The notes under the pieces: generated by a model | The model's database searches: none | Told to the model about the DNA's origin: nothing | What the model saw: the letters and a program-made list of their open reading frames with translations, nothing else | From: Aureispira sp. CCB-QB1 | GTDB taxonomy: Bacteria; Bacteroidota; Bacteroidia; Chitinophagales; Saprospiraceae | Assembly: GCA_945870185.1 (NCBI GenBank) | Contig: CAMBRK010000001.1 | Span: forward strand, 82,380 to 146,379 | DNA length: 64,000 bases | Reading direction: 5' to 3' | Shown here: positions 8,765 to 15,129 of the stretch, in pieces | Layout: every line of letters starts with the position of its first letter | How positions within the stretch are numbered: position 1 is the stretch's first letter | Translations under genes and position numbers: made by a program

Positions 8765-9126
8765 TTAGCCCGTCTTTTGCATCTCATATCGCGGTCGCTG
8801 ATGTAAGCCTAACAGTGAGATGCCACTTAGGAGCATCACTAAATGTTGATAACTAATATGCTGTGATTTCCCGTCTATGATACTACTAATTTGCTCATAA
8901 CAACCACGCTCTAAACGTTTGCTATAAACCACAAATCCATCTCGATTCCATACCAGCATCTTGACAGTCTGGCGGCTCGTATTAAAAAATACATATACAT
9001 CACCACTCATTGGATCTGACCCTAATTCATTACGTACTAAAAACCACTCAAACCATAGTATCCTTTACGCATATCTACAGATGCCTTGTATACATAATAC
9101 CGCTGGTGTGATCCAAAACCTAACAT
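8765..9126 (-). pseudogene. IS66 accessory protein TnpB, frameshifted
   Basis: The start ATG at 9126 overlaps the tnpA stop by seven bases, as is normal in IS66 elements. The first frame gives MLGFGSHQRYYVYK and SVDMRKGYYGLSG, then runs into a stop. The frame one base over continues LVRNELGSDP, MSGDVYVFFN and MLVWNRDGFVVYSKRLE to the normal end. The shift lies in a run of five A (plus strand 9039-9043), consistent with loss of one base from a six-base run. Both halves are recognisably the IS66 Orf2 (TnpB) family, whose role in transposition is accessory and not well understood. Confidence 0.9.
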
Positions 9127-9425
9127 CCTCCTAATGATCTGATTTTATCACCACTCAATACCGTATGCACTTCTAACCTTACTCCATTGGGATAGTGGAG
9201 ACTGATGTATGGGGTAAATGATGGGGTGAATTGGACAGCTACAAACTTGTTATCTTCACTAAATGCCTGTTTACCTGCTAACTTATTGCGCCAATAATAG
9301 AAGGTACTCTTCTTAAAAGGTTTCCCAGCACAAAAAGCTGTTATACTCTGACTAGATCGTTCCCACTCTGAAAGCCATTTGCTAATTTTTTCTTGATCGT
9401 ATCGCATTGATGATATTTTCAGCAA
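9120..9425 (-). CDS. tnpA: IS66 accessory protein TnpA
   Basis: This encodes 101 residues with the helix-turn-helix-like N-terminus of IS66 TnpA: ISKWLSEWERSSQS, FCAGKPFKKSTFYYWRNKL, then a basic linker and ISLHYPNGVRLEV near the end. The likely native start is Met7 (MRYDQEK), six codons after the first ATG. It is the only uninterrupted gene of the element and overlaps tnpB. With tnpB and tnpC broken it has no autonomous role. Confidence 0.9.
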   Translation of the reverse strand: MLKISSMRYDQEKISKWLSEWERSSQSITAFCAGKPFKKSTFYYWRNKLAGKQAFSEDNKFVAVQFTPSFTPYISLHYPNGVRLEVHTVLSGDKIRSLGGC

Positions 9426-9460
9426 AGGTACGGCCCCATAGGTATCAACTGCAATAAGGG

Positions 9461-9477
9461 CTTCGTCGGATGCTTAC
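9461..9477. repeat. IS66 terminal inverted repeat (tnpA side)
   Basis: CTTCGTCGGATGCTTAC is the reverse complement of the repeat at 8144-8160 with one mismatch at the inner end. It is followed directly by the right target duplication. Confidence 0.9.
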
Positions 9478-9485
9478 TTTGTATC
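9478..9485. repeat. Right target-site duplication of IS66-type element
   Basis: TTTGTATC directly follows the right inverted repeat and matches the left copy at seven of eight bases. It restores the reading frame of the interrupted gene. Confidence 0.85.
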
Positions 9486-9619
9486 GGCATTCCTTTCACT
9501 AATTTTCTCAGAAATATTATACTTCAATAGTGGCGCACAGGCAGCTATTTTCATAGGAATTTGGGTGCCGTCAATATTGGCTTTTGGTATTTACTTAAAA
9601 CTCGTAAACATTAGTAAAA

Positions 9620-9847
9620 ATGACTGAATTAATTCCATATTTTGCCGCTTTGATAACATTATTGTTTGGAGTAGGTTTTTATTTAGTCCTGCAGCAGTTA
9701 AATGAACTAAAGGATTATTCTATTGATTGCGATTTTAAATTCATTTATGACATTGATTTTTCATACTTGAGTTATCGTCAGCCGGATTCAGTCATTATTG
9801 CCGAGGGCTCGACTGTAACGGTTGATTGGAAAAGAATGACATTTTGA
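9620..9847 (+). CDS. Small membrane-anchored protein, unknown function
   Basis: This encodes 75 residues: one N-terminal transmembrane helix (about residues 5-24, LIPYFAALITLLFGVGFYLVL), then an acidic and aromatic soluble tail (DYSIDCDFKFIYDID). The ATG overlaps the stop of the IS-split 61-codon gene, so both were probably one transcription unit. With the IS in place, its native promoter is cut off by 1.3 kb. The tail ends abruptly, so the gene may itself be truncated. I do not recognise the family. Confidence 0.5.
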   Translation: MTELIPYFAALITLLFGVGFYLVLQQLNELKDYSIDCDFKFIYDIDFSYLSYRQPDSVIIAEGSTVTVDWKRMTF

Positions 9848-9972
9848 CCATCAAGACATGAGTAGGTATAAGATGTTGATTAATTTATGGGAATGTTTCC
9901 AATTTAGGATAAATCATTGATTTGTCCTTTAAAAAAACAGCACACCTTTTTTACTGCATTTAGAAAGTACCA

Positions 9973-10902
9973 TTATTCGATAGTAGCGTTGGCATTGTTC
10001 TTTTCTGACACAATTTGCTTTTCGAATTTATTGTGAACTATGAGAATTAAAAGTCCAAAAACAATAGCGCACAAAATCAAAAGATTATTTAATAATCCTG
10101 TAGTAGAAAAAGATAATCTTATCAGTATGGTAGAAATAATAAAACCTGAATTTCTCATAACCTTGTGAAATTCGTCTGTGAGAAAAAAGGAAAATAACAA
10201 CAGCAAGACATCTGCAAAAATCAAAATAGTAAAAAACTGCTCAAAAAAGATATTGTTGATATCTGCAAATGAATTTGTAGTATTTTCTGCCTGATCAATA
10301 ATTTTTATAAACCAGCTGGCGAAAGAATAAACTGAGAGTAAAATAAATACCGGTACTAAAGATGTAGCCAAAACTTTCTTAATCTTTACAAATCGTGAAG
10401 TAGCTTCAATTTCAGTGTTAGTCAGAGCAACTGTATTATATCTAATTCTACTTTGAAGATAAAAAAGATAAATAAGAAAAAACATCAATATGGAAGAAGC
10501 CAGATCGTAAGTAAACTGTAAGTCATATTTAATTTCAAACCAATCAGTAGAAAGCGTTAAATTCGAGAGGTCTTTAAACAATCTTCTAATTATAATCAGC
10601 GTCATAATTTCATATTGTTTGCTAATATATGTGGTAAAAGATTTTGGGAGATAATAAATCAACAAATATACTTCATATACAAGAATAAATGAAAAAGGTG
10701 TGTAGATAGCAGCAATTGGATTATTGAGCAGGTCTGAAGATTCAGTCATTGTGATAATGCCAAAATCCACCAGATAAATTATCATAAGGTGAATTATAAA
10801 ACTTGCAATAGCTATGGACAAAATAGCCATCTCACTTCTTTTTTTCGTTTTGTCCGAAAGAAGTCTTTGATAAAATGTCTCAAATAATTCTGAAGAAGGC
10901 AT
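9973..10902 (-). CDS. Polytopic membrane protein of unknown function
   Basis: The product has 309 residues with about seven to eight hydrophobic segments. They include IAIASFIIHLMIIYLV (about 28-45), IYTPFSFILVYEVYLLIYYLP (about 68-88), a helix pair around SSILMFFLIYLFYLQSRIRYN, and two C-terminal segments. A conserved-looking stretch NNPIAAIYTPFSF and cytoplasmic basic segments (IRRLFKDLS) stand between the segments. There is no enzymatic or transporter motif I recognise. It is a single gene with AT-rich gaps on both sides and lies between the IS region and the ATPase island. It is intact and well spaced, so probably real. Confidence 0.75.
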   Translation of the reverse strand: MPSSELFETFYQRLLSDKTKKRSEMAILSIAIASFIIHLMIIYLVDFGIITMTESSDLLNNPIAAIYTPFSFILVYEVYLLIYYLPKSFTTYISKQYEIMTLIIIRRLFKDLSNLTLSTDWFEIKYDLQFTYDLASSILMFFLIYLFYLQSRIRYNTVALTNTEIEATSRFVKIKKVLATSLVPVFILLSVYSFASWFIKIIDQAENTTNSFADINNIFFEQFFTILIFADVLLLLFSFFLTDEFHKVMRNSGFIISTILIRLSFSTTGLLNNLLILCAIVFGLLILIVHNKFEKQIVSEKNNANATIE

Positions 10903-11306
10903 ATACGTGATTCATGGAATCGTTAACAAAGATGAAGAATAATTGTTTTTACTTGCTAAACTGTAGATTTGATATATATCTACAATTTTTTTTGGAAAAG
11001 ATAGAGACAAAAAACAAAACAACATTTGATAAATACTGATGCATTTCTAAATGCTTTGTAATTTTTATAAAAATCATAGGATTATAAATTCATAAAATAA
11101 AATTAAAACTTGAGTATCAAATTACTTGTACATTAGTTCAATTTAAAAACCTGCCACGAATTTAAACGCAATTTAAAAAGTATCTTTAATCATATCTTCA
11201 ATGATTATCAAGAGATATGGTATTCATTAATACTTCCACTTTTATGTGTCAAAATATGTTTGAATACCTGCCGCCTCATTCGTTATTCATAATTCATAAC
11301 ACCTGC
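10903..11306. other. Intergenic region with one hairpin
   Basis: This is about 400 bp of AT-rich sequence without a gene. A hairpin (TGTAGAT at 10962-10968 and ATCTACA at 10978-10984) followed by AATTTTTTTT on the plus strand has terminator shape, but no plus-strand gene precedes it. The right end is the outer boundary of the dnaE-end repeats. Confidence 0.35.
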
Positions 11307-11376
11307 AATACCTCCCATCCTTAACAAACGGCAGCTTCTCCATATTGATCACTTCGTGCCTCGCAAAGTTGGAGTT
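11307..11376 (-). repeat. dnaE 3'-end repeat, copy 1
   Basis: This stretch repeats the end of the dnaE-type gene at 15132-15195, with about 45 of the first 50 bases identical, and divergence increases toward 11376. On the minus strand it still encodes MEKLPFVKDGRY at the same place relative to the dnaE stop. Copies at 14387-14440 and in dnaE itself have the same orientation. It marks the left end of the ATPase island. Confidence 0.85.
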
Positions 11377-11405
11377 CTTATCATAATAACCAGAGCGCCG
11401 TACAT

Positions 11406-11486
11406 CAACATATTCGTTGTAATTTATTTTACCAACGAATTTGTTGTGAACTAATTTACCAACGAATTTGTTGTAATGGTGTAAAT
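11406..11486 (+). promoter_or_regulatory. Three 27-bp repeats with palindromes upstream of ATPase gene
   Basis: Palindrome-like 14-mers start at 11406, 11433 and 11460, exactly 27 bp apart. The second and third read CAACGAATTTGTTG and the first CAACATATTCGTTG. The array ends 9 bases before the ATPase start codon. Evenly spaced palindromes in front of a gene suggest an operator for a dimeric regulator or for the ATPase itself. No experimental basis. Confidence 0.6.
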
Positions 11487-11495
11487 TGTAATAAA

Positions 11496-12671
11496 ATGAG
11501 AATACCATGCAAAACCATCATCGGTACTGCCGCCGAAGGAAGTAAATATTTCCAGAGAAAAAGAATCGAAAGTCTCATCCTGAGAGCTCTTCGAAAAGGA
11601 AATTTTGTTCACTTCACTGCACCAAGAAGAACTGGTAAAACTTCCATTCTAAAAGAATTGGCCAATGAAACTTATGAAGACTTGGCTTGTATTTATGAAG
11701 ATATTGAGTCCGATAAAACATCGGCCGACTTGTACAAAAGACTCATCAATCTGATCGAAAAGTCTATTAACAAATCAGAATCGTGGCGCAAAAAAATATG
11801 GACAACCATCACTTCCAAAAAAATAAAAGGGATAAATGTCCTTGATGGAAGCATTGATTTGGATGATAAAGAAATAGATTACAAACAAATATTTTTAGAT
11901 TTAGTCTCAGCCATCAGCCAATCAGAAATCAAAATTGTTCTTTTCCTGGATGAATTTCCAGATGTCATCAATAATATCAGAGAAAACGAAGGCGCAGAAA
12001 CGGCTTTGAATGTATTGCATACCCTACGCAGCCTGAGACAAACATCAGATTTTTCGCAGTCTTTTGGTCTGGTGTTTTCTGGTTCTGTTGGTCTTACCCA
12101 CATCGTAAGGAAAATAGGACGCTCCAAGTTGCTCAATGATCTGAAAGTGATTAAACTTGATCCAATGACGCCTGAAGAAACCAATAATTTTATTTCTTTC
12201 TTGACTGAAGGAGCTACCATGTATGTACCCATGGAAACGAGAAATCATATCCAAACCAAACTCCGCCAACTTATACCTTATTATATTCAACTCATCATCG
12301 AGAAAGGAGACGAATGGACGGAAGACAATGAAACGGATATACTCACAGTCGCAGATGTTGATCTTATGTACCAAAAACTCATCACCGAAAATGATAAATT
12401 TATTGATTGGGTAGATAGGATAAAAACGTACTTTTCTGGACATTCTAAATTTTTATTGCAAGTCTTGACAACGATCGCTTATAGAGAAGAAATGGTCATG
12501 CAAGAAGTGCTCAACATAGCCAATCAACACAATGTAGAAGATTTTGAAGAGTTGATCCACCAAGTCTTGATGGCAGATGGATATCTTACCAAAAACGAAG
12601 GTGGAAAATTGATTTTTGCTTCCCCGTTGCTCAGAGATTGGTGGAAGTATCATTATAGCTTATCAAAATAA
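11496..12671 (+). CDS. P-loop ATPase (archaeal-ATPase/AAA-like), first of a pair
   Basis: This 391-residue protein has an N-terminal nucleotide-binding domain. Its parts are the entry motif SKYFQRKRIE, Walker A APRRTGKTS (about residue 42), Walker B VLFLDEFPDV (about 150) and a sensor-like strand GLVFSGSVGL (about 190). The C-terminal 150 residues are helical and contain a winged-helix-like segment around EEMVMQEVLNIANQ and LTKNEGGKLIFASPLLRDWW. This layout matches archaeal-type STAND-related ATPases (PF01637-like), which often act as switches or DNA-associated machines. It is followed 7 bp later by a second ATPase gene. No effector domain is visible. The function is unknown; a defence or mobile-element role is a hypothesis from context. 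Confidence 0.85.
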   Translation: MRIPCKTIIGTAAEGSKYFQRKRIESLILRALRKGNFVHFTAPRRTGKTSILKELANETYEDLACIYEDIESDKTSADLYKRLINLIEKSINKSESWRKKIWTTITSKKIKGINVLDGSIDLDDKEIDYKQIFLDLVSAISQSEIKIVLFLDEFPDVINNIRENEGAETALNVLHTLRSLRQTSDFSQSFGLVFSGSVGLTHIVRKIGRSKLLNDLKVIKLDPMTPEETNNFISFLTEGATMYVPMETRNHIQTKLRQLIPYYIQLIIEKGDEWTEDNETDILTVADVDLMYQKLITENDKFIDWVDRIKTYFSGHSKFLLQVLTTIAYREEMVMQEVLNIANQHNVEDFEELIHQVLMADGYLTKNEGGKLIFASPLLRDWWKYHYSLSK

Positions 12672-12678
12672 TAGAATC

Positions 12679-14337
12679 ATGGTCGAATCATATCATATTA
12701 CCACGCATCAGGTATCACAACTTTCTGCTGACGAGATCAAAAAGGGATTTATCGTAAGGAAAAATCTTTTGAACCGGACGCTTACCAAAATTAATCATAC
12801 CAATAGAACCGATTCCATTCAGCATACAGTGTTCGTAGGACCGCGTGGAAGTGGCAAATCATCTATGCTTAATCGAATCAAGGTCGAATATCTGGAGAGT
12901 GACAGATTTATTCCCATTTATTTGCCTGAAGAACAACCAGGACTTTATAGGTTATTTGATGTTTGGTTGGCCATCATAGATGAAATGAAGGCGCTTGGTT
13001 ATGATATACATCGCCCCGAAATCGACACATCACAAGAAGATTTTTCTTATCTTTCAAAAACAGGATACACGGTCATCAGCGAGTTTCTCCAAAAGGAAAA
13101 CAAACAAATCATCCTTTTGATGGACAATTTAGATCGGGTTTTTAAGAATATAGATGATGATAAAGCACTCTTGAGAGAACTGCTGCAAAACCATAAAGAC
13201 CTTATTATCATCGGTGGTAGTACGGAGATGTCAGAAGATTTTTGGGATTATGGCGACCCATTTTATCAGTTTTTTAAGGTGGTCAGGCTCGAAGACCTGT
13301 CCAAAGCTGAAGTACAAGACCTACTTATCCACTGGAGCGAAGCTAATGATCTACCACAAATCAAAGGCGTACTCCGCACCAATCCCGGCAAAGTAGAAGC
13401 CATCCGCCAAATGACAGGTGGCAATCCACGCACGATGATTATGTTTATCCGATTGCTTGTGGATAATGCGCATGCACAAGGTTTTGAATATCTCAAAGAC
13501 ATCATAGACAAAACGACATCCATCTATCAGGAACGTCTCCAACAACTTACACCACAACAACGCAAAATCGTAGTAGAACTAGCATCTATCTGGCAACCAG
13601 CCACCGTAGAGCAACTCGTCCAAACTTGTCTGATGTCAAGCAGCATCATCTCTGCTCAGCTCAATAAACTCCAGAAAAGTAGAATCGTAGAAGCTCTAAA
13701 ACCCAAAAAAGGAAAGACCGTCTATCGACTCAAAGAACGCATGTTTAACCTATATCTCATCATGACACAAGCAGGCGCATTGCAGAAAAAAAGAGCAAGA
13801 TATCTGACTGATTTTTTGGAGGTTTGGTATGATGGGGAAGAACACATTGCGCACGATTTTGAAAAGGTAAGTGATATTGCAAATGATTCAACTGTGTCTT
13901 ATTCATCCAAAGAAAATTCGTTTGACGATCAAATTTTTATACATTATTTAGTAAATGATAAAATAGTCACATCTAAGTTGATACAATCATTCAAGAACGA
14001 AGATATGTCCAATCCGTTAATGAATATCTATGATCTTTGGTTGGGAAATTTTGAGATGTATCAGCATCAAAGAGAATTAATACCTTATAAACTCATGGAA
14101 TCAAACCATGCAGGTACTTATCTAAAAGAATCTTTAGTTCATTATCAAAATGACTGGATCATTCAGCTTTTTGACAAAAACTTCGAATTAAAACAAAAAT
14201 TTGAACCCATGTATTTTGCAGCATTAATATTGAAAGATTCGAATTTGAATTTAAATTTAATAGTGCCTGAGCCAATGCTGGAATCGGTGTTAGATGTGAT
14301 TAAGTATGTGAGGGTGAGACAAGAGTTTTATTATTAG
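12679..14337 (+). CDS. P-loop ATPase with winged-helix domain, second of a pair
   Basis: The chosen ATG (12679) lies 7 bp after the upstream stop; an alternative in-frame ATG at 12616 would overlap the first ATPase by 56 bp. The 552-residue product has Walker A GPRGSGKSS (about residue 56), Walker B IILLMDNLDRVF (about 150) and a sensor region LIIIGGSTEMS. A helical lid contains GGNPRTMIMFIRLL, which is typical of Orc/Cdc6-like or STAND ATPases. A winged-helix segment follows (ATVEQLVQTCLMSSSIIS, about 315-350). The last 180 residues are helical and unrecognised. It differs strongly from the first ATPase, so the pair is probably a two-component complex rather than a duplication. Confidence 0.85.
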   Translation: MVESYHITTHQVSQLSADEIKKGFIVRKNLLNRTLTKINHTNRTDSIQHTVFVGPRGSGKSSMLNRIKVEYLESDRFIPIYLPEEQPGLYRLFDVWLAIIDEMKALGYDIHRPEIDTSQEDFSYLSKTGYTVISEFLQKENKQIILLMDNLDRVFKNIDDDKALLRELLQNHKDLIIIGGSTEMSEDFWDYGDPFYQFFKVVRLEDLSKAEVQDLLIHWSEANDLPQIKGVLRTNPGKVEAIRQMTGGNPRTMIMFIRLLVDNAHAQGFEYLKDIIDKTTSIYQERLQQLTPQQRKIVVELASIWQPATVEQLVQTCLMSSSIISAQLNKLQKSRIVEALKPKKGKTVYRLKERMFNLYLIMTQAGALQKKRARYLTDFLEVWYDGEEHIAHDFEKVSDIANDSTVSYSSKENSFDDQIFIHYLVNDKIVTSKLIQSFKNEDMSNPLMNIYDLWLGNFEMYQHQRELIPYKLMESNHAGTYLKESLVHYQNDWIIQLFDKNFELKQKFEPMYFAALILKDSNLNLNLIVPEPMLESVLDVIKYVRVRQEFYY

Positions 14338-14386
14338 TAATGTTCAGAAATGCCTAAGCTAATTATATTTTTCTTTAACCATTTTA

Positions 14387-14440
14387 CTAATACCTCCCAT
14401 CCTTAACAAAAGGCAGCTTCTCTATCTTGCTGACTTCTAG
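14387..14440 (-). repeat. dnaE 3'-end repeat, copy 2
   Basis: This is the second extra copy of the end of the dnaE-type gene, again with about 45 of 50 bases matching and encoding EVSKIEKLPFVKDGRY plus a stop on the minus strand. It separates the ATPase pair from the lipoprotein gene. All three copies point the same way. Confidence 0.85.
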
Positions 14441-14506
14441 GCATCTATAGCTAAGTAAATGACTGAATTTTGCAAATAAAAAAAGATTTAAGTCAAAGTA
14501 TATAAC

Positions 14507-15028
14507 CTACCTCCTCTCTAAGAACATTGTATCAACACTCATTTCGGATGGTGATAAAATAATGGCAGAATTCAAATCAAGAAATTTTAGCTCTACATTC
14601 CTATTAAATATGCGGGATGAACTAAGAAATTTTTCTAAATCATTCTGGCCAGTTGTATTGGCTCTAAAAGCAATAAATGCTCCTTTTTCTCTAGCAACTA
14701 TATAATTTATTTCAAGCTTTAGGCTATTCTGTGGGGTTTGAAAAGTAAATTCTAATGGTAAATATGATGGATCATTTAGCAATAATTGATTAGAATTGAA
14801 AGCTGGAATCTCCATTAGCCCTAAATTAGTTAAAGTCGTATCTTTATTTTGAATTGTTTTTCCATTAAAATATATATTTTGACCCCAGGCAGGCATTTTG
14901 TATTTGACTATTTCCCATTTGCCAGGAAAAGAATTTTCAAAGAATTCAAGTTGATCGTCAGTTTCATTACTGCAACTGGATGCAAAAATCAAAATCATTA
15001 CAAAAATTAGGTAAATTGTACTTTTCAT
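14507..15028 (-). CDS. Lipoprotein of unknown function
   Basis: The chosen start at 15028 gives a 173-residue protein with a lipoprotein signal peptide (MKSTIYLIF, lipobox ASSC near residue 20). The mature domain has alternating strands and contains GKWEIVKYKMPAWG, which resembles lipocalin-like or META-type small lipoproteins of Bacteroidota; this is only a loose similarity. The frame is open further upstream to 15133, but those codons have no signal sequence. It lies between two dnaE-end repeats, so it may be cargo of the same island rather than part of a native operon with dnaE. Confidence 0.7.
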   Translation of the reverse strand: MKSTIYLIFVMILIFASSCSNETDDQLEFFENSFPGKWEIVKYKMPAWGQNIYFNGKTIQNKDTTLTNLGLMEIPAFNSNQLLLNDPSYLPLEFTFQTPQNSLKLEINYIVAREKGAFIAFRANTTGQNDLEKFLSSSRIFNRNVELKFLDLNSAIILSPSEMSVDTMFLERR

Positions 15029-15129
15029 TTTATTATCTTTTAAATTGATGATAAAGATATACTCATATTCTTTTAAATCCAAGAAAAATATACCTTTTAA
15101 GATAACTTTAATAAATAATTGATTCAAAC

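Larger units (their letters stand above)
8144..9477 (-). mobile_element. IS66-family element, internally deleted and inactive
   Basis: The element is 1,334 bp, bounded by inverted repeats matching at 16 of 17 bases and an 8-bp target duplication. Its genes read on the minus strand in the standard order tnpA, tnpB, tnpC. tnpA is open, tnpB has a frameshift, and tnpC has two in-frame stops and ends after about 110 codons without the DDE catalytic domain. IS66 elements are usually about 2.5 kb, so roughly 1.2 kb of tnpC is missing. It cannot transpose by itself but could be moved by a full copy elsewhere. It is inserted in a small membrane protein gene. Confidence 0.9.
8100..9627 (+). pseudogene. 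Small two-helix membrane protein gene split by IS66-type element
   Basis: Removing bases 8136-9477 (one target copy plus the element) joins 8100-8135 to 9478-9627 into one continuous 61-codon frame with a GTG start. The joined product begins FKKFTITDKLLFVSAF, contains FIGIWVPSILAFGIYLKL and ends SKND. That is two hydrophobic segments, as in small conserved inner-membrane proteins of Bacteroidota; I do not know a function. The frame is kept across the junction, and the stop TGA overlaps the ATG of the following gene at 9620, which argues that this was a real gene in a two-gene unit before insertion. A frame-shifted ATG lies two bases upstream of the GTG. Confidence 0.8.

Noticed and set aside
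11401..11490. CRISPR array from the three 27-bp repeats
   Set aside because: The units abut without spacers of typical length, there are only three, and no cas gene is present.
11287..11508. Minus-strand 73-codon frame next to the ATPase gene
   Set aside because: Its recognisable part is only the repeated dnaE end plus the 27-bp repeats, so it is better described as repeats than as a gene.
12616..12678. Upstream start for the second ATPase
   Set aside because: It would overlap the first ATPase by 56 bp, while the ATG at 12679 lies directly after its stop.
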